Assembly (NCBI GenBank): GCA_965230375.1
Contig: CBDDKU010000029.1
Coordinates: 1-64,000, forward strand
Origin: CBDDKU01 sp965230375
GTDB lineage: Bacteria; Bacteroidota; Bacteroidia; Flavobacteriales_D; Cryomorphaceae
Length of the DNA: 64,000 bases
Direction: 5' to 3'
In this document: positions 32,737 to 41,342 of the stretch, in pieces
Layout: each line of letters opens with the position of its first letter
How positions within the stretch are numbered: the first letter of the stretch is position 1
Position numbers and translations under genes: made by a program
Notes under the pieces: model-generated
Database searches by the model: none
What the model was told of the DNA's origin: nothing
Seen by the model: only the letters and a program-made list of their open reading frames with translations

Positions 32737-33678
32737 ATGACTAACCTCCGACCCACTTGTATATTACTGGTTTTATGTATCTTATCCTTTGGTTGCGTGC
32801 CCTCGCAGCCTAAAGACCAAAAGAAGATGCTTACTGAAACTCCCCTTTCTACCGATCTGACATTGGATTTTCAGGGCCACCGTGGGTGCAGAGGACTTAT
32901 GCCGGAGAATACAATTCCCGGCTTTCTTTCGGCACTCGACCTAGGTGTGAACACCCTTGAAATGGATGTCGTGATAACTTCAGACCGCAAGGTTATCTGC
33001 TCGCATGAACCCTGGTTCTCGCACACCATTGCCCTCGACCCCGATGGCAGAATTATCTCTGAACAAGACGAGAAAAATCACTGCATTTACAAAATGACCT
33101 ATGCAGAAACTCGAGCTTACGACTGTGGTATGCGACCCCACCCGCGATTTCCCGATCAGGCCAAACTTCCAGCGAGAAAACCGCTTCTCAAAGATGTAAT
33201 CCTGGCTGCCGATTCGCATGCTTTAGAAACGAATAGGCCGCTGCCCTACTACAACATCGAAACGAAGTGTACGCCTGAAGGAGATGGTATCTACCACCCG
33301 AGTCCTTCATTCTTTTCAGACCTTGTAATGGAGGTGGTTCGAGAGACCGGCATTGCAGATCGCGTGATCATTCAATCCTTTGATATACGCACCCTTCAGT
33401 ACATCAAAACCACCTACCCCAAGATAAAATTGGCCCTGTTGATAGAGAACGAAGGATCGCCTGAAATTCAAATCGAAAAACTCGGATTTTACCCTGATAT
33501 TTACAGCCCCTATCACATACTGGTTGATCAGGAATTGGTGGCATTTTGCCAAAGACATAATATGAAACTCATCCCATGGACAGTAAATGAAGTCTGGGAA
33601 ATGGAGAAACTCATAGCTCTTGGTGTAGATGGTATTATTTCTGATTATCCCGATAGGCTTGCTGAAATAGAGAGATAA
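32737..33678 (+). CDS. Glycerophosphodiester phosphodiesterase, lipoprotein
   Basis: GDPD-family TIM-barrel enzyme that releases glycerol 3-phosphate from deacylated phospholipids, 313 residues. Signal peptide with lipobox LSFGC (Cys ~20). Seen: FQGHRGCRGLMPENTIPGFL, the HRG...PENT signature; LEMDVVITSDRKVICSHEP, with metal-binding Glu and Asp; VIIQSFDIRTLQYI; and PWTVNEVWEMEKLIALGVDG, the typical C-terminal motif. It is followed 16 bp later by ppk1, which hints at a shared role in phosphate acquisition and storage. Confidence 0.9.
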   Translation: MTNLRPTCILLVLCILSFGCVPSQPKDQKKMLTETPLSTDLTLDFQGHRGCRGLMPENTIPGFLSALDLGVNTLEMDVVITSDRKVICSHEPWFSHTIALDPDGRIISEQDEKNHCIYKMTYAETRAYDCGMRPHPRFPDQAKLPARKPLLKDVILAADSHALETNRPLPYYNIETKCTPEGDGIYHPSPSFFSDLVMEVVRETGIADRVIIQSFDIRTLQYIKTTYPKIKLALLIENEGSPEIQIEKLGFYPDIYSPYHILVDQELVAFCQRHNMKLIPWTVNEVWEMEKLIALGVDGIISDYPDRLAEIER

Positions 33679-33694
33679 TCAACCAATTACCTAC

Positions 33695-35749
33695 ATGCCC
33701 ATAAGTCTTAAGAAAAGTACTGTAAACCGCGAGCTAAGCTGGCTATCGTTTAATCACCGCGTTTTGCAGGAAGCCATGGATGAGACTGTTCCATTGGTAG
33801 AACGTCTTCGTTTTCTTGGAATTTTCTCAAACAATCTCGATGAATTTTTCCGAGTACGTGTGGCTACGATGAAGCGAATTAAAGCCGTAAGCCGCAAACG
33901 GGAGCTTATCGGAAACAAGACTGCCGATCAGGTACTGGATGAGATCCACGCTGAAGTACTGCGTCAAAAGGGCATTTTCGAGACGACTTACCAGGAGATT
34001 ATCGCTCAACTGGCTGATGAAGGTATTTATCTCGTAAACGAAAAAGAGCTTACACCCGACCAGGAGGAGTTTGTGGATGAGTATTACCGGATGGAAGTAG
34101 CCCCGTTCATGATCCCAATCATGCTCAAGATGGTGCCTGAGTTCCCATATCTCCGCGACAAGTCGACCTACCTGGCAGTGAAGATGCACCCCAAGCAGAG
34201 AGACATTAAGAAGCAATATGCTTTGATAGAAGTGCCAACGGCTCGCACATCGCGATTCGTAGTTCTGCCTGAAAAGGATGGCAAGAAGTACATCATGTTT
34301 CTCGACGATGTCATTCGATTCAATCTCGGACAAATCTTCAGACTTTTTGAATGCTCAAAGATTGAAGCATACACCATAAAACTCACGCGCGACGCTGAGT
34401 TGGATCTGGACGACGATGTATCTAAAGGATTTTACGAGCGCATGCGCAAGAGTGTTAAAAACAGAAGAAAAGGTGACCCCGTTCGCTTTATTTACGACGC
34501 TGAAATGCCGAGCGATTTGCTCAAGTACTTTGTCAAGAAACTCAAGATTGAAGACGATGAAAACCTGATTAAAGGTGGACGTTATCACAATTCGAAAGAC
34601 TTTATGAAATTTCCGGATCTCAACACTCCAAGTCTGGAATGGCCGCAGATCCAACCCATAGATCATCCTGTATTAAGCTCCGCGCATAGCCTAATAAGCG
34701 CAGTAGAGCAAGGAGACATTTTGCTTCACTACCCCTATCATCATTTCAGGTCTATGATTCACTACTTGCGTGAAGCTGCCATCCACCCAGATGTCAAAGA
34801 GATCAAAATGACCTTGTACCGGGTAGCTTCGCAATCACGGATTGTGAATGCACTGATCGCAGCTGCTAAAAACGGAAAGTCCGTGACGGTGATGATCGAA
34901 TTGCGAGCTCGATTTGATGAAGAGAACAACCTTCAGTGGAGTAAGAAGCTTCAAGAAGCCGGGGTAAAAGTCATTTTTGGAATCCCAGATATGAAGGTGC
35001 ATAGCAAACTGCTGATCGTATCCTTTTTAGTAAATGATGTACTCCAAAACCAAGTAGTCATCGCAACGGGAAATTTCAATGAGTCAACGGCCAAGGTGTA
35101 CGGCGACTTCGCTCTTTTCACCAGCAACAAAGACATCTGCAACGAAGCGGTAAAAGTATTCCACTTTATAGAACGCCCATTCTTGCACTTCCGTTTTAAA
35201 CATCTTCTCGTTGCGCCTTCGTCTATGCGAAATCAATACATCCGAAAAATCAATCGGGAGATCAGACATGCCAAAGAAGGAAAGGAAGCATCTGTGTTTA
35301 TCAAGGTGAATAGCCTGGTGGATGAAGCGCTTATTAAAAAGCTCTACCAAGCGAGTCGCGAAGGAGTAAAAATCAGACTTATCGTGCGCGGTATCTGCTC
35401 ACTTATTCCGGGGATTCCTGGGCTTAGCGAGAACATCGAAGTACACAGTATCATTGACCGCTTTCTGGAACACGCCCGGGTTTTCATTTTTGGAAATTCA
35501 GGTGATGAAGAAATCTATATTTCATCAGCAGATTGGATGGAGCGAAACCTGGACTACCGTGTGGAAGTGAGCACGCCGATTTACGACCCGAAGATCAAAG
35601 AACGGCTAAAAGAATACATGGAGCTGCAGTGGAGCGATAATGTAAAAACGCGAATCATCGATGGAGATGTTCAGGTAAACAAATATGCTGAGCAAAATGG
35701 TTCTGAAAAGATTCGAGCTCAGATGGCCCAGTTTGATTTGATCGAATAG
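33695..35749 (+). CDS. ppk1: Polyphosphate kinase 1
   Basis: Makes long polyphosphate chains from ATP (reversible), 684 residues, full length. N domain NRELSWLSFNHRVLQEAMDE; LDEFFRVRVATMKRI. The two catalytic His are visible: His 436 in MKVHSKLLIVS (cf. His435 of E. coli) and His 593 in FLEHARVFIFG (cf. His592). Also EEIYISSADWMERNLDYRVE near the C terminus. It follows the glycerophosphodiesterase at 16 bp and is convergent with the SPOR-like gene, 13 bp apart. Confidence 0.96.
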   Translation: MPISLKKSTVNRELSWLSFNHRVLQEAMDETVPLVERLRFLGIFSNNLDEFFRVRVATMKRIKAVSRKRELIGNKTADQVLDEIHAEVLRQKGIFETTYQEIIAQLADEGIYLVNEKELTPDQEEFVDEYYRMEVAPFMIPIMLKMVPEFPYLRDKSTYLAVKMHPKQRDIKKQYALIEVPTARTSRFVVLPEKDGKKYIMFLDDVIRFNLGQIFRLFECSKIEAYTIKLTRDAELDLDDDVSKGFYERMRKSVKNRRKGDPVRFIYDAEMPSDLLKYFVKKLKIEDDENLIKGGRYHNSKDFMKFPDLNTPSLEWPQIQPIDHPVLSSAHSLISAVEQGDILLHYPYHHFRSMIHYLREAAIHPDVKEIKMTLYRVASQSRIVNALIAAAKNGKSVTVMIELRARFDEENNLQWSKKLQEAGVKVIFGIPDMKVHSKLLIVSFLVNDVLQNQVVIATGNFNESTAKVYGDFALFTSNKDICNEAVKVFHFIERPFLHFRFKHLLVAPSSMRNQYIRKINREIRHAKEGKEASVFIKVNSLVDEALIKKLYQASREGVKIRLIVRGICSLIPGIPGLSENIEVHSIIDRFLEHARVFIFGNSGDEEIYISSADWMERNLDYRVEVSTPIYDPKIKERLKEYMELQWSDNVKTRIIDGDVQVNKYAEQNGSEKIRAQMAQFDLIE

Positions 35750-35762
35750 TCTAACAGGCTTA

Positions 35763-36902
35763 CTATTTCACACCGCGACGTCTCTCTATTTCGATTGCCT
35801 GACTTATGCTAATTTTCTCTCCGTTGTTAAACGCCACAACGAAGGCATTTGGAATGGCATTGTTTTGAACGTAATCATTGCCCTTGCTGGCATCTGTATA
35901 CGTGTAGAACAGTCCAGCGTAGCAGCGCAATAAATCGTTCCGGACTGTTTCACCGGTAATGGGAAACAAGCCATGGAAGTTCTCAACGTTCACGTCTATA
36001 GGGTAATACCCCAACTGAACTTTATAGATCAATCCATCGTGTATCGCTTCATCCAGCTCAATCTCATCGCTATCCGACTCGGTTTCAAACTGAGCGAGGT
36101 GGTCTGGTTCTTCCACATCCTTGACATCTTCAAGATACTTCGTATCCAAAAGCTGTCGCAATTCACGTATTCGAGTGGAAGTATCCTTCAATCTCTCCGT
36201 AGATAATGAAAGTTGTGCTGAAACTTCCTGCTGCAAGTTTTCCAGATCTTTTCGACTTTTCTCAGTGTCGGCCAGCTCGATGTCTTGCACGATTTCAACT
36301 GACATTTTACTCAGCTCCTTCACCTCTTTCTCGTACTCATTTGCCGCCAATTGGAAAGTCGCTTCATCAGCTTCGAGACGAACGATCTCATCATCGAATG
36401 GCAGTACTTCATACCGTTCTTCTTCTGTAGGTGGAGCGTCGTCTTCAGATCGAAGTAGAAGCGATGCGTTGAAATAATCCATGACCGCATTGCTCAGATT
36501 GAGCGCAGCATCAGAGCTGAAAACGTGGTGCGATTTAATATCGATCATCGGGTAAAATTCCCTGATGATGGTGTCGGCAGTGTGGGTTTTGGCTCTGGCG
36601 ATATTCAGATAGTTTCGCGCTCCCAAATTAGATGTGGATGCATAGTGAAGTGCCGTATCGCCCAGCATCATCGATCGTTTCACAAAGAATAGAGCGGTAT
36701 CGGCAAACATTCGGGAGCTATCAACAGCGTTGATGTACTGAATAAATTTGGTGTAGTGATAGCCTTCTTCCGCATATCGGGCGGCAGCGATTGATGCATT
36801 CTTAGCACGTGCATTTGGGAAGTAGTCCCGCTCAATCACATCTTGTGAGAATGAGATCAACGAAAGCCCAAAAGCCAAAATTGAAAGAATCGACTTCATC
36901 AT
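35763..36902 (-). CDS. Secreted coiled-coil protein with SPOR-like C-terminal domain
   Basis: Exported protein of 379 residues with an unfamiliar middle. Signal peptide MMKSILSILAFGLSLISFSQ, then helical, acidic region with heptad-like coiled coil around 190-260 (LEADEATFQLAANEYEKEVK and onward). The C-terminal ~80 residues, GLIYKVQLGYYPIDVNVENF, ITGETVRNDLLRCYAGLFYT and NAIPNAFVVAFNNGEKIS, resemble SPOR-like domains that bind denuded peptidoglycan. Envelope or division-site role is inferred. It is divergent from the beta-barrel gene; intergenic 70-140 bp. Confidence 0.6.
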   Translation of the reverse strand: MMKSILSILAFGLSLISFSQDVIERDYFPNARAKNASIAAARYAEEGYHYTKFIQYINAVDSSRMFADTALFFVKRSMMLGDTALHYASTSNLGARNYLNIARAKTHTADTIIREFYPMIDIKSHHVFSSDAALNLSNAVMDYFNASLLLRSEDDAPPTEEERYEVLPFDDEIVRLEADEATFQLAANEYEKEVKELSKMSVEIVQDIELADTEKSRKDLENLQQEVSAQLSLSTERLKDTSTRIRELRQLLDTKYLEDVKDVEEPDHLAQFETESDSDEIELDEAIHDGLIYKVQLGYYPIDVNVENFHGLFPITGETVRNDLLRCYAGLFYTYTDASKGNDYVQNNAIPNAFVVAFNNGEKISISQAIEIERRRGVK

Positions 36903-37038
36903 AAGGTTCCTTGCAACAATGATACGAGAAAAACGGTATACAAGGTAGCCAGAACGGCCATCTTATTAACAAGTGACAGCCAATATTTTGGATAAAATCA
37001 CCTTGGTGGTTTGGAGAATAATCAACAGATTTGAAATT

Positions 37039-38187
37039 GTGAAAAAGTGTCTCCCCCTTATACTTTTCGCATTCGGCATTTTGAGTGGGCTGAATGCATC
37101 TGCCAGTGATCCAATCTCTAAGAAGGACCCATGGTTGCAGCGCCATCTGGCAAAAGAAAAACTCATTTTCTCATCGGCAGTAAACAACAAAAACGGTGAA
37201 CCAATTAAGTTCTTCAACGGCTTTTCGATTGGGGCCAGCGGAGGACTTGCACTCTTTCACGGTAGTCTAGCCGACTACGACAGTTTTGCTCCACTCAGCG
37301 ATTTCGACACCTACTACAAGTTTGGGTGGAGAATTTACGCCGAAAGAGAAATCTGGAAAGGAATTGCCGCTAAACTTCAGTTTGAAAGTGGAAAACTCGA
37401 AGGAGGAAGACTCCCCGGTGCGCAAAGCCTTCCCGTAGATTTCAAAACCGAATTCAACACCCTTACTGCAGCTGCTTCTTTTGATGTTCTCAACGAGCTT
37501 TTCAATAAGGATGGAAAGGAACTCGACAAGTACAAGTTTTACTTCAATGCTGAAGTGGGAATTGGAATCACCTGGTTTCGTTCGCTTTCATACTGGAGAG
37601 CTGAAGACGGTAGAATTAGAGATTACGTAGGCTACACAGTCACCGACGAGAATCCCTCGACTCAACGTTTCTCAGCAGAGAAAAAGGACAAACCGGAAAT
37701 TGTACTCAATATTCCCGTTGGCTTTACAGCTGGTTACCGTCTCAATTACAAAACTGATGTGACTTTTAGCTACACGCTAAACAACACCATGACCAACAAG
37801 CTCGATACCTGGGATCGGGATTATGCGGCCAATGATAAGTACTCTTATTTCGGTGTCGGACTGCGTTACAACTTCAATAGAGAGAAGGAAGACTACCCGA
37901 AAAAGAAACCGAAGAAAGACAAGTCGGAAGAAGAGAAGGATAAGAAATGGTCTCTTTTTGGTTCGAAGAAAGAAGATGTTGAGCCAAACGATGTAAATCT
38001 GGAAGAACCGCTTCAAGCTCGCCAAGGAAACCCAGTTGATCCGAGTCAGCAAGACAAAGACCTGGAAGAAGTGCGGATGAAAATGTTTGAGCTTCAACTC
38101 AAGCTTTTCGAAATGCAGTATCTGCTAAACGGGGGAAAAAACCCGAATACTGGAACAACACCGCCAGCGAAGCCAGCTGGAAAATAG
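37039..38187 (+). CDS. Putative outer-membrane beta-barrel protein with charged C-terminal tail
   Basis: 382 residues from GTG 37039, which gives a clean signal peptide (MKKCLPLILFAFGILSGLNA); the open frame could begin at GTG 36973, but that would put 22 residues before the peptide. The middle has amphipathic strands (GFSIGASGGLALFHGSLADY, GFTAGYRLNYKTDVTFSYTL, SYFGVGLRYNFNREKED), as in barrel proteins. From ~305 the tail is Lys/Glu rich, then a helical segment (VRMKMFELQLKLFEMQYLL), so it may project into the periplasm. No family assigned. A GC-rich palindrome with T7 follows and may terminate transcription. Confidence 0.6.
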   Translation: MKKCLPLILFAFGILSGLNASASDPISKKDPWLQRHLAKEKLIFSSAVNNKNGEPIKFFNGFSIGASGGLALFHGSLADYDSFAPLSDFDTYYKFGWRIYAEREIWKGIAAKLQFESGKLEGGRLPGAQSLPVDFKTEFNTLTAAASFDVLNELFNKDGKELDKYKFYFNAEVGIGITWFRSLSYWRAEDGRIRDYVGYTVTDENPSTQRFSAEKKDKPEIVLNIPVGFTAGYRLNYKTDVTFSYTLNNTMTNKLDTWDRDYAANDKYSYFGVGLRYNFNREKEDYPKKKPKKDKSEEEKDKKWSLFGSKKEDVEPNDVNLEEPLQARQGNPVDPSQQDKDLEEVRMKMFELQLKLFEMQYLLNGGKNPNTGTTPPAKPAGK

Positions 38188-38280
38188 GGAATCCCGCAGC
38201 TCCGCCTGCTCCTTCTCCGCCTTAGGCGGATTCGGCGACACGTGTTATGGCGGAAATAAGGAGCGGTGGTTTTTTTGGTG
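38188..38280. repeat. GC-rich palindrome copy 1, possible terminator
   Basis: GGAATCCCGCAGCTCCGCC at its start and GGCGGAAATAAGGAGCGG at its end bracket a small CCGCC-TTA-GGCGG hairpin, and a T7 run follows (38271-38276). The start is shared with copy 2 at 38379-38422. It directly follows the barrel gene stop. Confidence 0.65.
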
Positions 38281-38530
38281 TATTAAGTACTAAGTACAAT
38301 GTATTAAGACACATAGTTTCCAGATTGGTCTAACCGTTTCGATTTCAGAACAAGGAACACTGATTAGTGATTTTAGAAGGAATACCGCAGCTCCGCCTTA
38401 GGCGGAAATACGGAGCAGCGGTCAACTCTAATCATGGAAGTACAGTGCGTCGTTTTTCACTTTTAGCTTTTAGTTTTTCACCGATTAAAACCACCGAACG
38501 TCTTTGTACCTAATACTTAATACATAGTAC
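38280..38530. repeat. Unit bounded by inverted TATTAAGTAC arrays (copy 2)
   Basis: Left array 38280-38312 (TATTAAGTACTAAGTAC and a third word) and right array 38506-38530 (GTACCTAATACTTAATAC) are inverted, as at 14524-14764. The ~190 bp inside contains palindrome copy 2 and differs from the interior of the other copy. It lies between convergent genes; no coding frame is supported in 38188-38596. Confidence 0.7.
38379..38422. repeat. GC-rich palindrome copy 2
   Basis: Nested arms ACCGC/GCGGT, CTCCG/CGGAG and CCGCC/GGCGG around TTA form one imperfect hairpin 39 nt long. It shares GGAAT-CCGCAGCTCCGCC-type sequence with copy 1 and is placed inside the TATTAAGTAC-bounded unit. Confidence 0.7.
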
Positions 38531-38596
38531 AATCAAAGAAGACAATCCCTTCCACAAACAGCATTTAACCCTCGATCGAAATCTCCGCAGCCTTCC

Positions 38597-40207
38597 CTAG
38601 AACCCAATCTCCACCCCAAATTCCCCAGTTGTGGTCATGTCTTGAAGATAAGTTGGGGTATAGGCCTGATTTCCGTCTGTTGACATGAAAGTAAAACCGG
38701 CGTGGATGACAACATCGTGCCACGGCTCATAGCGCAGCATTGTCGAAAGAGCCATTTGCTCCCAATCTACCGTTTCCATAAACTCAAGTCCCGTTACATT
38801 GGCGTTTCCGTCAATGATCTCATAAACATGCTGCGGTCCTTTGCGCGCATACCAACCGCTGATGGTAAGGGACGTTTGCCGCCACGGGTGGACATCCAAT
38901 TCCAAATACACTTCATCGGCGTTCTCTCCGAGATAATTGCCCAGGCCATATTGGTTACTTGCAAATGTTGTTGACTCAATCTGGTGTCGATATGTCCATG
39001 GGTTTGTTCGCGTATACTCAGCTTTTAGGTGAACATTAGGGAGCACGTTATACCACTTCGCTCCCACCTGAAGGCTTACAATATTGGTTTGCTGATCGGG
39101 ATCCCACATATTCGACAGGCTGATCTCATCTATAAAAAGACTCGCATAAAGATGGACTTTAGGAATAACGCGAGCTGACACATCGAAGAAGAGTTGAGCA
39201 TTTTGTCCAAGCTCGTTGCTCCCCGTACCATTGTATGTGTGATCGGCAGATTTGAAGAACATGAAAGGGATAAAGTACACCGGATTGAGACCATCATCGC
39301 TGTACACGATCGAGTTACCAAAAGTGAAGTCTACCTTCCAGTTCGATTTGATCGTAAAGTAATTTGCTGCAATATTCTTATTCATGTAGATCTTGCGCGA
39401 CCCATTTGGGGTGAGATAGGTACGCGCACTATCCAGTTCTTCTGATACCAACCATCCATGGATATATTGGAAGTCGAGCCAATCAACGGGGTATAGTCGG
39501 TAGGATATCATGGCATAGGAAGGAGCCTTGCCCGAAAAGACATTTGCAGACCTTGTGCTATTCCCCCATTCAATTCTGTCTTTATGAACACCAACATCAC
39601 CCCATTTCCACTGGTAGGTGATTCCACCAATGGCTTCGTTGTAATCGCTGGTGTTTTCTTCGGTGATGGACTTATAATTCTGACCATCGAGAACAGTCAG
39701 GTAATTTGGTGTGGCCAGCACTTCGCTCACCGAGTTGTCGCGCAAGGATCCGTAAAACCCAAAGCCACCTGCTTTAGCTTGAAACCCAGCACCGATTCTT
39801 CGATGAGATCTAAATCCGCTCTCATTGTACATTCCAATTCCACCAATAATGGGGTTGATGGTCACTGCAAAAACAGAATCGCTATAGTAGAAGGCATCGA
39901 TTCTTCGATCCCAGTCCTTTCCGACCTGCAGCTCCTTTCCGAAGTCTTTGAGATAAAAATCGAGATCGCTAATTTGACGGATATTCAACTCCGATCGACT
40001 GGTATCAAGCTGGGCTAATTTTTTCGCAATTAACTTTCTCGAAAAGGGTCGTGAGAACGAATTGATATCAATGAACTGCTCAGCAGCCATCTCATCCAAA
40101 AACTCGTAAATGTGATTTTGGGTAGGCTCAAAAACGACTTGACCTTGTACGCTCAAACTGGCTATCAACCCACATATCAGAACAGCAAGCTTGGCAATTC
40201 GCATCAA
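38597..40207 (-). CDS. Capsule assembly Wzi-family outer-membrane protein
   Basis: Outer-membrane barrel of 536 residues with a signal peptide (MRIAKLAVLICGLIASLSVQ) and many amphipathic strands, e.g. AGFQAKAGGFGFYGSLRDNS and WGDVGVHKDRIEWGNSTRSA, which is like the Wzi block where capsule polymer is held on the cell surface. The last strand is TGEFGVEIGF. It is the promoter-distal end of the polysaccharide locus and overlaps the sugar transferase by 4 bp (ATGA). Binding to the local polymer is inferred from the family and position. Confidence 0.82.
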   Translation of the reverse strand: MMRIAKLAVLICGLIASLSVQGQVVFEPTQNHIYEFLDEMAAEQFIDINSFSRPFSRKLIAKKLAQLDTSRSELNIRQISDLDFYLKDFGKELQVGKDWDRRIDAFYYSDSVFAVTINPIIGGIGMYNESGFRSHRRIGAGFQAKAGGFGFYGSLRDNSVSEVLATPNYLTVLDGQNYKSITEENTSDYNEAIGGITYQWKWGDVGVHKDRIEWGNSTRSANVFSGKAPSYAMISYRLYPVDWLDFQYIHGWLVSEELDSARTYLTPNGSRKIYMNKNIAANYFTIKSNWKVDFTFGNSIVYSDDGLNPVYFIPFMFFKSADHTYNGTGSNELGQNAQLFFDVSARVIPKVHLYASLFIDEISLSNMWDPDQQTNIVSLQVGAKWYNVLPNVHLKAEYTRTNPWTYRHQIESTTFASNQYGLGNYLGENADEVYLELDVHPWRQTSLTISGWYARKGPQHVYEIIDGNANVTGLEFMETVDWEQMALSTMLRYEPWHDVVIHAGFTFMSTDGNQAYTPTYLQDMTTTGEFGVEIGF

Positions 40208-41256
40208 TGGCTCCGCGCTTTATTCAGGAAGATATTGTTGAACGCCTTCATACAGTAAGCGAAATCGGTAGCGAGCGGATCTTGAACATAGCTCTGGATA
40301 TACTTCGACTCCGACTCCATGATCTCTTCAAGATTCTTGGGCATATCGGCATAAAATGGCGGAATAAGTCCCGGCTTTCCTTTCACGCGAAGCGATTTAT
40401 GTTCAGCTGTGTACAAACTTAGGTAGTGTTCGCTTAGGGGTCTAACGCCAACCAGTTTGAGGTCACCCCGAAGAATATTGTAAATCATCGGGATCTCATC
40501 GATCCAGAATTTTCTCATCCATCTACCCCACTTGGTGATACGGAAATCATTGGCAAACTTACCCCCGTCTTGCAAGGCATTTTGCTCAAACACATATTCT
40601 TGGATGTACTGAGCGTATGGATGCATGGTCCGGAACTTAAACACCGTAATGGGTTTTCCGTTGTAGCCAATACGACCGATTCGGAGAATAAGGCCTGTGC
40701 TCGGCTCTTCTTCTTTCAAAGGAGCTTGAATTCGCCTCGCTTTGAAGTACAACATGTTGTTAATCTCAACTACGTCTTCAATTCTGAATCCACAGTATAC
40801 CAATCGCCCCAGAACTTCAGATTTGGAAAGGGCTCTATTTCGACCTTGTGTCAGGAAGAAGTAAACTTTTTTGGTGGCTTTAAACTTCGGGAATACGCGC
40901 TTGTAGATAAAGTCAATTCCGTAGTAAACTATATTCAAGCCAGGTGGAAACTTCTTAAACAATCGCTTTCGACGTTGCTCCAGTGTCTCCACGCATCCGA
41001 TGAAGGTCCCGTTTACTTTTAGCTTTTCATTTGCCAGTTTAAAAAACTTGTTGATGCCCTTTACATCATTGACGCGTTTTAAATTGACCAAGGTATCTAC
41101 ACTATTCTTCTCAAAAGGATAAAGGTTGGCTCGGTCAGACACCTTGAGCACATGTGCCACTCGATTCTTCCCTTCTAATTCGGGAGCCAAAAACTTGAGC
41201 AATTCACCGCCCGAAACTCCGGGGAGTTTGGACATCTCAACAGCGGTTTGAAGCAT
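40204..41256 (-). CDS. Initiating sugar transferase with unusual N-terminal domain
   Basis: 350 residues. The C-terminal half is a polyisoprenyl-phosphate sugar-1-phosphate transferase (PF02397 type), which would load the first sugar on undecaprenyl phosphate: ITVFKFRTMHPYAQ, RKFWIDEIPMIYNILRGDLK with the catalytic Asp-Glu, and LVGVRPLSEHY. The N-terminal ~190 residues (RVAHVLKVSDRANLYPFEKN, FFKLANEKLKVNGTFIGCVE) look like a methyltransferase-like fold, not the hydrophobic anchor usual in this family, and no re-entrant membrane helix is seen. No other initiating transferase is visible in the window, so this is the likely start of synthesis. Confidence 0.7.
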   Translation of the reverse strand: MLQTAVEMSKLPGVSGGELLKFLAPELEGKNRVAHVLKVSDRANLYPFEKNSVDTLVNLKRVNDVKGINKFFKLANEKLKVNGTFIGCVETLEQRRKRLFKKFPPGLNIVYYGIDFIYKRVFPKFKATKKVYFFLTQGRNRALSKSEVLGRLVYCGFRIEDVVEINNMLYFKARRIQAPLKEEEPSTGLILRIGRIGYNGKPITVFKFRTMHPYAQYIQEYVFEQNALQDGGKFANDFRITKWGRWMRKFWIDEIPMIYNILRGDLKLVGVRPLSEHYLSLYTAEHKSLRVKGKPGLIPPFYADMPKNLEEIMESESKYIQSYVQDPLATDFAYCMKAFNNIFLNKARSH

Positions 41257-41342
41257 GTCTTTGTATTAAGGGGATACGATATAAAAATAAAGGTGATCTC
41301 GACCCCTTAAGTGCCTGCTGGTAATAGTTTTAAACAAAGAAG

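Noticed and set aside
38188..38596. Insertion sequence in the region before the polysaccharide locus
   Set aside because: No transposase frame and no terminal inverted repeats of IS type; only short palindromes and arrays.
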